The notes under the pieces are model-generated. The model was not told the DNA's origin, did not search any database, and worked only from the letters and a program-made list of their open reading frames with translations. From contig NZ_OCMF01000002.1 in the NCBI RefSeq assembly GCF_900215295.1, positions 248,001 through 312,000 on the forward strand: a DNA stretch of 64,000 nucleotides, in the 5' to 3' direction. Both the position numbers and the translations under genes were made by a program. Shown piece after piece: positions 53,382 to 60,230 of this stretch (the stretch's first letter is position 1; each line of letters starts with the position of its first letter). The stretch is from Salinimicrobium sediminis (GTDB lineage Bacteria; Bacteroidota; Bacteroidia; Flavobacteriales; Flavobacteriaceae).

Positions 53382-54206
53382 TTATTCCAGAGGCATTTCT
53401 TTTTCAGAAAAAGAAGGTTTTTCGATTGGCTGCTTTTTGGAGCTAAGCTTTCGAAGCAGATTGCGTGGAGCGATATAGAGCGCCCCAACGACCACAAAAT
53501 AAATATTTAGAAGAGTAATTCTTGCCACATCCTGCCATGGTTTGAAGTGGGTCACACGCTCCTCGGGGTCATAAAGCACCTTTACGGGCATATTCATCAC
53601 CTTCACGCCTTCCCAGGCCGCTTTTACAATGACTTCAATTTCGAGCTCAAACCGGGAGGTAAAGAGCCTGAGGTTATTTACAGCTTTAAGAGGATAAAGC
53701 CTGTAGCCGCATTGAGTGTCGGTTAACTTAATTCCTGTTTCGAGCCAAAAGGTAAGGGTGGAAAACCTGTTTCCGATATTGCTTTTATTGGGCACGCTGG
53801 GATCATCCATTTTTCGGGCGCCAATAATAAGAAGATCCGGCTGCTGCGGCAGGTGTTGTTCCAGGGTCTCGAGAAAAACATGGAGATCATCGGGAAAATG
53901 CTGTCCGTCTGAATCCATTGAGATCCCATAATCAAACCCAAGGTTCTGCGCAGTTTTAAATCCTGTTTTTAAAGCATTTCCCTTGCCTTTATTTTTCGGA
54001 ATATGCAGAACTTCCACATCCTGAAAACTATTGAGAATTTGGGCTGTAGCATCTGTAGAACCATCATTGACTACAATAATGTTGCGGGTATACCGCAGTA
54101 CATCTGATAATACCCTGGAAATTGTAGCGTGATTATTATATGTAGGAATGATTACGCAACATTTAAGCGCATCAAATCTTGATTGATATATTGGTTCCTG
54201 ATCCAA
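53382..54206 (-). CDS. Family 2 glycosyltransferase (dolichol-phosphate mannosyltransferase-like)
   Basis: This 274-residue GT2 starts at TTG (TTG GAT CAG GAA). CCVIIPTYNNHATISRVLSD near 16-35 is the nucleotide-binding block, and VVNDGSTDATAQIL and GISMDSDGQHFPDDL carry the metal-binding acidic residues. TDTQCGYRLYPL is the family's acceptor loop. The C-terminal region has one hydrophobic segment (ITLLNIYFVVVGALYI), so it is probably membrane-associated and uses a polyprenyl phosphate acceptor. No partner genes adjoin. Confidence 0.9.
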   Translation of the reverse strand: MDQEPIYQSRFDALKCCVIIPTYNNHATISRVLSDVLRYTRNIIVVNDGSTDATAQILNSFQDVEVLHIPKNKGKGNALKTGFKTAQNLGFDYGISMDSDGQHFPDDLHVFLETLEQHLPQQPDLLIIGARKMDDPSVPNKSNIGNRFSTLTFWLETGIKLTDTQCGYRLYPLKAVNNLRLFTSRFELEIEVIVKAAWEGVKVMNMPVKVLYDPEERVTHFKPWQDVARITLLNIYFVVVGALYIAPRNLLRKLSSKKQPIEKPSFSEKEMPLE

Positions 54207-54443
54207 AAAAGTGATTTTGTTTAAAAATAGAAAAATAACAGGAACATTCTTCCTATCCAGGGGACGAATTAGGGAGAAAGGCTATAAAAAGATGGATATC
54301 AACTTCCATCATTCTTTATTGCTTCCTGGTTTCCGGTTGGGGAACAATTCGGGAAAACCATAGGAATTTAAACGCAGTTACATTTAAGTTCCTGTTCTTA
54401 CAAATCCTTTGGCAGGAATTGACTTAATGACTAAATAATTATC

Positions 54444-54836
54444 CTATTTAGCCGGGGAATGAACTCCAAACATATTACCTTCTGTATCATAAGCCAGGAC
54501 AATAAAACCATATTCCCCGATTGACATCTTTGGTTTGAAAATTTTTCCTCCGGCATCCGGAATTCTTTTTTCCTCCACAGCACAATCTTCACTCCTGAAA
54601 TAAATTATTGTAGAATTTCCACCTGCACCAACTCCCGGCATTTTTACCAGTGCTCCACTCGCTCCTTCATCATCCATCTCCATTGGAAAAGCTAACATTG
54701 TCAGTTCATCCTTGCTCTCATTAGACGAAGGAAGCTCACTTAATTTTACCTGCAGTACCTGTTCATAAAACTTCTTTGCTCGATTAAGGTCGTCAACATA
54801 AATTTCAAACCAAACCACGGGATTTTTTGATTTCAT
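54444..54836 (-). CDS. VOC-family (glyoxalase-like) protein
   Basis: This 130-residue cytosolic protein has one vicinal-oxygen-chelate module: PVVWFEIYVDDLNRAKKFYE near 5-24, the middle TIIYFRSEDCAVEEKRI, and the end VLAYDTEGNMFGVHSPA. The two beta-alpha-beta-beta-beta units are visible. The family covers enzymes and binding proteins, so no reaction is given. It is a single gene, with 237 bases of AT-rich intergenic DNA on its left holding nothing recognisable. Confidence 0.88.
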   Translation of the reverse strand: MKSKNPVVWFEIYVDDLNRAKKFYEQVLQVKLSELPSSNESKDELTMLAFPMEMDDEGASGALVKMPGVGAGGNSTIIYFRSEDCAVEEKRIPDAGGKIFKPKMSIGEYGFIVLAYDTEGNMFGVHSPAK

Positions 54837-55019
54837 ATACTATATTTCTGAAGTTAAACACCTATACAAAAATAGTCGGTTAGCGGTTTGGATAGATGAA
54901 ATGGCTACATAAATTAATTATAAAAATTTGATTAACAATACATTATCCGAATAAAGAGGCAAGGAATGGAGAAAAAAAAACCTGTTAAAGAATTGATGTT
55001 CTAACTTCTGTTTCACTTT
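54837..55019. other. AT-rich spacer without a recognised gene
   Basis: It lies between the VOC gene and the tandem-repeat region. It should carry the VOC promoter (minus strand), though I see no exact TAnnTTTG there. The end (TCTAACT, TCTGTTT, CACTTTC at about 55000-55020) is in 7-base register with the repeats that follow. Confidence 0.4.
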
Positions 55020-55672
55020 CAGGATTATCTCCCTTCGGTCGGTGATCCGTGGGGGTGGGACTAAAACAAAGCCTGCAGGCTGACGCCTGCACGGTCTTTT
55101 TTGTTATTCCGTTCAGATCAAGTAGTTATAAATTTAGCTTTAGCTTGAGATTTTTTGTATTTCTAGCTTTGTACTTGTACCTTCAGGATTACCTCCCTGC
55201 GCTCGGTGAGCCTGTGGGGGTGGGACTAAAACAAAACTCTGCAGGCTGGCGCCTGCACGGTCTTTTTTGTTGGCCCCGCGGCTTCAAAGCAAGCTTTGGC
55301 CTTGGCAATTAATACTTGCCACTTCGTAATTCTACCTTCGTATTTCTAACTTCGCATTACTACCCACAGGATTACCTCCCTGCGGTCGGTGATCCCCTGG
55401 GGGTGAAACTAAAACAAAGCCCAGCAGGCTGGCGCCTGCCGGTTTTTTTTTGTTGTCCCTGCGGCTTCAAAGCAAGCTTTAGCCTTGACAATTAATACTT
55501 GCCACTTCGTAATTCTACCTTCGTACTTCTAACTTCGCATTACTACCCACAGGATTACCTCCCTGCGGTCGGTGAGCCTGTGGGGGTGGGACTAAAACAA
55601 AGCCTGCAGGCTGGCGCCTGCACGGTCTTTTTTGTTGGCCCGGCGGCTTCAAAGCAAGCTTTGGCCTTGGTC
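55020..55672. repeat. Four tandem repeat units (period 183 bp) next to tRNA-Pro
   Basis: Units begin with CAGGATTA at 55020, 55184, 55367 and 55550; spacings are 164, 183 and 183 bases. Each holds CTGCGSTCGGTGA, a CAGG/CCTG inverted repeat (CCCACAGG...CCTGTGGG in unit 4, 55546-55584), then ACTAAAACAAAGCC and a terminator-like hairpin GCAGGC-TGGC-GCCTGC followed by T's. Between the units lie heptamer words of the ACTTCGT/AATTCTA type (55314-55369 and 55497-55552). The next CAGGATT, at 55723, is the T-arm of tRNA-Pro itself. The units may be decayed copies of a tRNA 3' end plus its terminator. Confidence 0.8.
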
Positions 55673-55674
55673 CA

Positions 55675-55710
55675 ACAAAAAAGCCCTGCACTAACGTGCA
55701 AGGCTTTATT
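55675..55710 (-). terminator. Terminator of the tRNA-Pro gene
   Basis: On the minus strand AAAGCCTTGCAC ... GTGCAGGGCTTTTTT forms a stem around GTTA, 4 bases past the tRNA 3' end. Its sequence is similar, in orientation plus, to the hairpins of the neighbouring repeat units. Confidence 0.8.
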
Positions 55711-55713
55711 TTG

Positions 55714-55788
55714 TCGGGGTGGCAGGATTCGAACCTGCGGCCTCCTGCTCCCAAAGCAGGCGCGATAACCGGGCTACGCTACACCCCG
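55714..55788 (-). tRNA. tRNA-Pro (anticodon TGG)
   Basis: The minus strand gives a full cloverleaf: acceptor CGGGGTG/CACCCCG with discriminator A, D-arm, anticodon stem CCTGC/GCAGG with loop TTTGGGA (anticodon TGG), and T-arm GCAGGTTCGAATCCTGC. The CCA end is not encoded. It is 75 nt long. Confidence 0.97.
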
Positions 55789-55790
55789 AG

Positions 55791-55807
55791 TAAGAGCTTC
55801 GCTCTTA
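55791..55807. other. Small perfect hairpin between the two tRNA genes
   Basis: TAAGAGC-TTC-GCTCTTA, 7-base stem and 3-base loop, 2 bases upstream of tRNA-Pro. It may terminate or process the tRNA-Ser transcript. Confidence 0.5.
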
Positions 55808-55808
55808 A

Positions 55809-55857
55809 TTCAAAGTTTAAGGTTTAATGTTCCAGGTTGTCATAATTTCAAGATTCG
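55809..55857. repeat. TTCAAAG-type heptanucleotide array (left arm)
   Basis: Words TTCAAAG, TTTAAGG, TTTAATG, TTCCAGG, TTGTCAT, AATTTCA, AGATTCG. The first four belong to the GTTCAAG family seen at 22932-22966. Confidence 0.75.
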
Positions 55858-55860
55858 TAT

Positions 55861-55902
55861 GACCAGAACCTTAAACCTGAAACCAAGAACTTTGAACTAT
55901 TC
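55861..55902. repeat. Inverted heptanucleotide array (right arm)
   Basis: Words GACCAGA, ACCTTAA, ACCTGAA, ACCAAGA, ACTTTGA, ACTATTC. Read on the minus strand they give TTCAAAG, TTCTTGG, TTTCAGG, TTTAAGG, TTCTGGT, the same word family as the left arm at 55809, so the two arms face each other between the tRNA genes. Confidence 0.75.
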
Positions 55903-55904
55903 AG

Positions 55905-55989
55905 CGGAGAGTGTGAGATTCGAACTCACGCGACAATTGCTCGTCGACAGTTTAGCAAACTGCTCCATTAACCACTCTGGCAACTCTCC
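55905..55989 (-). tRNA. tRNA-Ser (anticodon GCT)
   Basis: The minus strand gives acceptor GGAGAGT/ACTCTCC with discriminator G, anticodon stem CAGTT with loop around TGCTAAA (anticodon GCT), a long variable arm (GTCGACGAGCAATTGTCGC) typical of class II tRNAs, and T-arm GTGAGTTCGAATCTCAC. It is 85 nt long with no encoded CCA. Confidence 0.97.
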
Positions 55990-56327
55990 TTATTGTAATG
56001 AACTTGCAAATATTTTGCGGTTGCAAATGTATGTGTTCAGATACATTTCTGCAAACCTTTTTATGCTTTTTTAAGCTTCCCCGACTTGCTTTTTTCTAAA
56101 GCATTTCTTTTCAGGTTTTTAAAAATTTAGAAAATCCGAGGGATGGAAATCATCACTATTAAATCCTCATTACAGCTATCCCGTATATCTTCAGTTAAAA
56201 TATTGAAAAAGCTAATGAAACACTGTATTTAAATCATATTTTTAAGAGGAATTATAAAATATAGCTTCTAAGCCCGAATGTTATTCAGAGTAAACTTACT
56301 TTAGAACAAAATTTTAACCATCGACTT
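55990..56327. other. Gene-free AT-rich interval
   Basis: The 338 bases between tRNA-Ser and the UbiB-like gene hold no plausible ORF and no repeat array. They must contain the tRNA promoter (minus) and the UbiB-gene promoter (plus). On the minus strand AATATTTG is one base off the -7 box. Confidence 0.5.
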
Positions 56328-57974
56328 ATGTCAATCCTCCCCGAAAATTTAGCCCGCTATCAAAAATTTTTGAGCTTTATGCTCAAGTACTGGAACAGCG
56401 ATCTCCTAAATGAGACTGCTTCTAATGCCATGGATGAAGAAACGGCACGTTCCTTTCAGGATTACGAACAAACCCCGGAAGAACTGGTGGAAGACCTAAA
56501 ACAAATGGGACCCACCTATATCAAATTAGGGCAACTTTTATCCACGCGCCCCGATTTGCTACCTGACAGGTATTTAGAGGCACTTAGTTCGCTTCAGGAT
56601 GACCTACCCACCATTCCTTATGCGAAAGTACAGGAGATCATTGAAAATGAACTAGGCATAAAAATTTCTAAATCATTTAATTCCTTTGAAGAAGAACCTT
56701 TGGCAAGTGCTTCTATTGGCCAGGTGCATTTGGCTGAACTCCGCTCAGGAAAAACTGTAGCTGTTAAAGTGCAGCGACCCGGCATCAGGAAGAAATTTAT
56801 GGATGACCTGGACACCCTGGAAGAAATGGCAGACCTGGCAGTGAAACATACAGAAGTCGGGAAAAAATATGGTTTTAATGACGTGCTGGCCGAGCTAAGA
56901 CGCATCATGCTACATGAGTTGGATTATCTACGGGAGGCAAATAACCTGGTTACTTTGGGTATAAATCTAAAGGATTACAGGAGGCTAATCGTTCCGCAAC
57001 CAATTCCCGACTATACTACTTCCCGCGTGTTAACCATGGAGTACGTAAAAGGGAAAAAGATCACCAGTGTTTCCCCTCTTAAAAAAACGGAAAATGATTA
57101 TCTCCCCCTGGTTGACGAACTCATTGAAGCCTATTTAAAACAGATCGTTTCTGATGGGTTTGTTCATGCAGATCCACATCCGGGAAATATTCATTTGCTC
57201 GAGAATGAGAAGATCGCGCTTATGGATCTTGGTATGGTGGCGCAGTTTTCGAAACAGATGAAAGAACACCTGCTTAGGCTGCTTCTGGGCCTTAGCAAGA
57301 ATGATGGAGAAGAGATCGCTGATATTCTGCTGAACATGAGTGATCTCACCGACCACGTAACCGAGAAGGAATTCAGGAGGGAAATTAGCATCATGGTGCA
57401 GGAAAGCAGTAACAGCACCGCCAAAGACATGCAAACCGGAAAGCTCCTTATCCAAATGAACCGCAGTGCAGCTATGAACGGAATCCATCTTCCTGTGGAG
57501 GTAAATATCCTCGGAAAGATCCTCCTGAACATGGATCAAATTATTGCATTTTTAGCACCTGAGTACGATCTGAGGGAAGCGGTAAGAAAGTACATGAGCA
57601 AATTGCTTCAGAATAAAATGGTGAATGAACTGAAGCCGGAAGAGATATTTTCGGTGTTACTGGATTCAAAAAAACTGGTGGAAAACCTTCCCGACCGTTT
57701 GGACAAGATCACAGAAAATCTGGCCAGGAACAATTTCCGACTGCAGATCGATGCTATAGATGAAAAAAGATTTACCGACGGTTTTCAAAAAGTGGCAAAC
57801 AGGATCACCCTGGGATTGATCATCGCGGCTATGATCATGGGAGCTGCAATGCTAATGAGTGTCCCCTCGCCTTTTACCATTTTTGGATACCCGGGGCTGG
57901 CAATCATATTTTTCATGCTGGCCGCCGTAGCAGGTATTTATTTGAGCTATACGATCTTGTTTAAGGATGAATAG
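56328..57974 (+). CDS. ABC1/UbiB-family atypical kinase
   Basis: This 548-residue membrane protein has the family's KxGQ motif (PTYIKLGQLLSTRPDLLP near 63-80), the Ala-rich nucleotide loop LASASIGQVHLAEL near 125, VAVKVQRPG with the ATP-binding lysine near 147-155, HADPHPGNIHL near 283 and the metal-binding MDLGMVAQF near 299. Two C-terminal helices (TLGLIIAAMIMGAAMLMSV and the following GIYLSYTILF) anchor it. UbiB proteins support quinone or isoprenoid lipid handling; Bacteroidota of this type use menaquinone, so the role here may be in lipid homeostasis. Confidence 0.93.
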   Translation: MSILPENLARYQKFLSFMLKYWNSDLLNETASNAMDEETARSFQDYEQTPEELVEDLKQMGPTYIKLGQLLSTRPDLLPDRYLEALSSLQDDLPTIPYAKVQEIIENELGIKISKSFNSFEEEPLASASIGQVHLAELRSGKTVAVKVQRPGIRKKFMDDLDTLEEMADLAVKHTEVGKKYGFNDVLAELRRIMLHELDYLREANNLVTLGINLKDYRRLIVPQPIPDYTTSRVLTMEYVKGKKITSVSPLKKTENDYLPLVDELIEAYLKQIVSDGFVHADPHPGNIHLLENEKIALMDLGMVAQFSKQMKEHLLRLLLGLSKNDGEEIADILLNMSDLTDHVTEKEFRREISIMVQESSNSTAKDMQTGKLLIQMNRSAAMNGIHLPVEVNILGKILLNMDQIIAFLAPEYDLREAVRKYMSKLLQNKMVNELKPEEIFSVLLDSKKLVENLPDRLDKITENLARNNFRLQIDAIDEKRFTDGFQKVANRITLGLIIAAMIMGAAMLMSVPSPFTIFGYPGLAIIFFMLAAVAGIYLSYTILFKDE

Positions 57975-57991
57975 TTTGTTCAGAAAAATTC

Positions 57992-58026
57992 TAGAGCCTA
58001 GAGACTAGAGACTAGACTATAGACAT
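57992..58026. repeat. TAGAGAC heptanucleotide array
   Basis: Words TAGAGCC, TAGAGAC, TAGAGAC, TAGACTA, TAGACAT, filling the gap between the convergent UbiB-like gene and wzi. The last word ends at the base before the wzi stop codon. Confidence 0.85.
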
Positions 58027-59373
58027 TTAAAAAAAGCTTTTTTGAACCTTTAGGCCGATCCCTACATTAGAGGATTCTTCGGAATTAATGTCTGCCCCTA
58101 TCTGAAGATTAACATTGACGAACTCCTGCCATACGTTCACATCCAAATAAGTGGAAATGATCCTTTCTATAGGTTTAGAAGTACCGGCCTTAGCTCCATA
58201 GTTAGCTCGATAACTGGCGAGAAGTTTATAAGGATAAATGTAAAATGCATTTCCGGTCAAGCCAAGATGATGAGCGACAATGTTGTTATGAGCCACTCTA
58301 AACCGGTCCTCATCAAGAAGAATAAATGGTAGACCGATGATCCTGTTTTCGTAAGTCCACCCTGAGCGATAGAGGTGGTTATTAAAATAATTATCCTTTC
58401 CGTCTGTAGTAGGGTAGTTTTTACTTTGGTTTCGGGTGAAATAATATTCGTACATGATAGCCTGCACCCATTTCTCCGGCTGCTGATCCTTTATATGGAT
58501 CCCGTATCGGCCATCGGGAGTATTCCGCAACTTTATTCCGGAGAAATCTTCAAAAATGGTATTATAGACCAGCGACAGGTCATAGTTTGCAAAAGAGGTG
58601 TTTAGTTGAACTTCGTACCCCCCGAGGTGATTTCCAAGTCCGTTCACTTCCTGCTCTCCTACAAAGCCATCTCCTCCAATAATACTTCCTCCTGTAATGA
58701 CTTTCAGATAATCCTCAAAACCGGAAGGTAATTCTCCGTACTCAGATGATTTTCCTGCCCATTGTACATAATGATGCCCTCCAGCAATCAATTCCACGTT
58801 CCTTATTCCGTTAAAAATAAGGTGAAAACTTTTGTGGTGAATTCGGGGTTTTTGGATATATCTATCTTTTTCGTCAGAGAAAAATTCCTCCCAGGAAGCT
58901 TTAAAACCTATCCCCGCCCGTTCAAAAAGCATAATAGGTTTAGTGTTGAAACTTACCCCGGGGACCGGTCTGGAATTAAGTGACCATAGCACATTCTCAT
59001 TGGTGGCACTAATTCCGCTAAAAAATTCCTGCTTCTGTTTTCTTCCGGCGTAAGCTTCAAACCATTTGTTTTCATAACTTACAAAATATTCGTCAAGCTG
59101 AACATCATTTGAGTACCCATCATGATAGAGTATTCCGAGGCCTGCCTTTAAAATCCCACCGTAGCGGAATTCATATGTTCCTGTGCCATTGATCCAGGAA
59201 CTAAGATTTGATTTTTCATCAATCCTTCCCCGCTGATTTGAATGCATCCAAAACGGATTCTCCTCCCCTGAATAAATTATTCCCTGAGCAGTAGCTGACA
59301 CATTATAATTAATTTCCTGAGAAAAGGTTACTGTAATGAATAGTAACAATATGAGGGGGAATTTCTTAATCAC
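58027..59373 (-). CDS. Capsule assembly Wzi-family outer-membrane protein
   Basis: Wzi is a beta-barrel that attaches or organises capsule at the surface. This 448-residue protein starts at GTG with a signal peptide (IKKFPLILLLFITVTFS). Repeated strands of alternating pattern follow, with the family blocks NVLWSLNSRPVPGVSFNTKP near 130 and HHKSFHLIFNGIRNVELIAG near 184. It converges on the UbiB-like gene and is divergent from the CpsB-like phosphatase, at the border of the capsule locus. Confidence 0.88.
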   Translation of the reverse strand: MIKKFPLILLLFITVTFSQEINYNVSATAQGIIYSGEENPFWMHSNQRGRIDEKSNLSSWINGTGTYEFRYGGILKAGLGILYHDGYSNDVQLDEYFVSYENKWFEAYAGRKQKQEFFSGISATNENVLWSLNSRPVPGVSFNTKPIMLFERAGIGFKASWEEFFSDEKDRYIQKPRIHHKSFHLIFNGIRNVELIAGGHHYVQWAGKSSEYGELPSGFEDYLKVITGGSIIGGDGFVGEQEVNGLGNHLGGYEVQLNTSFANYDLSLVYNTIFEDFSGIKLRNTPDGRYGIHIKDQQPEKWVQAIMYEYYFTRNQSKNYPTTDGKDNYFNNHLYRSGWTYENRIIGLPFILLDEDRFRVAHNNIVAHHLGLTGNAFYIYPYKLLASYRANYGAKAGTSKPIERIISTYLDVNVWQEFVNVNLQIGADINSEESSNVGIGLKVQKSFF

Positions 59374-59465
59374 CTTCTAGATTTGTGCAGCAAAAGTAGC
59401 ATTCTTATATTAAAGCTCAATACGCTGTAATTTAAAAACAGTAATTTTAGCCGTAAATTTTAGAT

Positions 59466-60230
59466 ATGTTTTCCTTTTTTCAGAAAAAATATTTCTTACA
59501 GGACCAGTTAAATGGTTTTGTAGATATTCATAATCACATTTTACCAGGAATAGATGATGGTGCTCCTGATGTAGATGCCTCAGTCAAGTTGATAGAAGGT
59601 TTTGAAAAAATGGGAATTACCAGCTTTATTTCCACTCCTCATATCATGAATGATTATTATCCTAATACTCCCGGAAGTATAGCAAAGGCACAGGACAATT
59701 TGCAGAAACACCTTAAAAGCCTGGGAAAAGAGGTCAAAATTAAAACTGCAGCAGAATATATGATGGACCAGGCTTTTTTGGAACTTCTTGAAAAAGAGCG
59801 ATTATTATGTCTAAAAGAAAACCTGGTGCTGGTGGAAATGTCCTACTTTCAGCCGCCAATCAATTTAAATGAGATCCTGTTCAAGCTGCAGACTGCTCAG
59901 TATAAGCCTGTGTTGGCTCATCCGGAGCGTTATGGATTCTTTCATTCAAAATCTTTAAGCAAGTATGAAGATCTAAAGACCAGAGGCTGTTATTTCCAAC
60001 TCAACATTTTAAGCCTCGCCGGACATTATGGAAAAAGCATTCAGGATATAGCTTTCAGACTGCTGGAAAATAAAATGATCGATTTCCTGGGAACAGACAC
60101 ACATCAAATACGTCATCTTGAAAAATTGTCTACAGCCACTGTTACTAAAAAACAACTGGAGCTTCTTTTGCCTGTAATTAACAGGACAAAAGAAACTTTT
60201 AGCTTTTCCGGGATCTTTTCAAAAAGCTAA
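59466..60230 (+). CDS. CpsB/CapC-like PHP-fold tyrosine-protein phosphatase
   Basis: This manganese-dependent phosphatase of polymerase-histidinol-phosphatase fold counteracts the BY-kinase of capsule systems. The 254 residues carry the metal motifs VDIHNHILPGIDDGAPDVDA near 20-40, FISTPHIMNDYYPNT near 54-68, LAHPERYGFF near 155 and FLGTDTHQIRHLE near 210. The gene is convergent with the BY-kinase gene and their 3' ends overlap by 32 bases (60199-60230), so kinase and phosphatase are physically tied but transcribed in opposite directions. Confidence 0.93.
   Translation: MFSFFQKKYFLQDQLNGFVDIHNHILPGIDDGAPDVDASVKLIEGFEKMGITSFISTPHIMNDYYPNTPGSIAKAQDNLQKHLKSLGKEVKIKTAAEYMMDQAFLELLEKERLLCLKENLVLVEMSYFQPPINLNEILFKLQTAQYKPVLAHPERYGFFHSKSLSKYEDLKTRGCYFQLNILSLAGHYGKSIQDIAFRLLENKMIDFLGTDTHQIRHLEKLSTATVTKKQLELLLPVINRTKETFSFSGIFSKS

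Noticed and set aside
55020-55672. CRISPR array
   Set aside because: The repeats are long (183 bp), few and imperfect, with no short repeat and unique spacer pattern, and no cas genes are in the window.
55499-55768. Plus-strand ORF of 89 codons ending in GGRIRTCG-like residues
   Set aside because: It runs through the 183-bp repeat and across the tRNA-Pro gene on the opposite strand. Such ORFs over tRNA genes are well-known spurious predictions.
55859-56074. Plus-strand ORF of 71 codons beginning in the heptamer array
   Set aside because: It covers tRNA-Ser in antisense and starts in repeats; there is no support as a gene.
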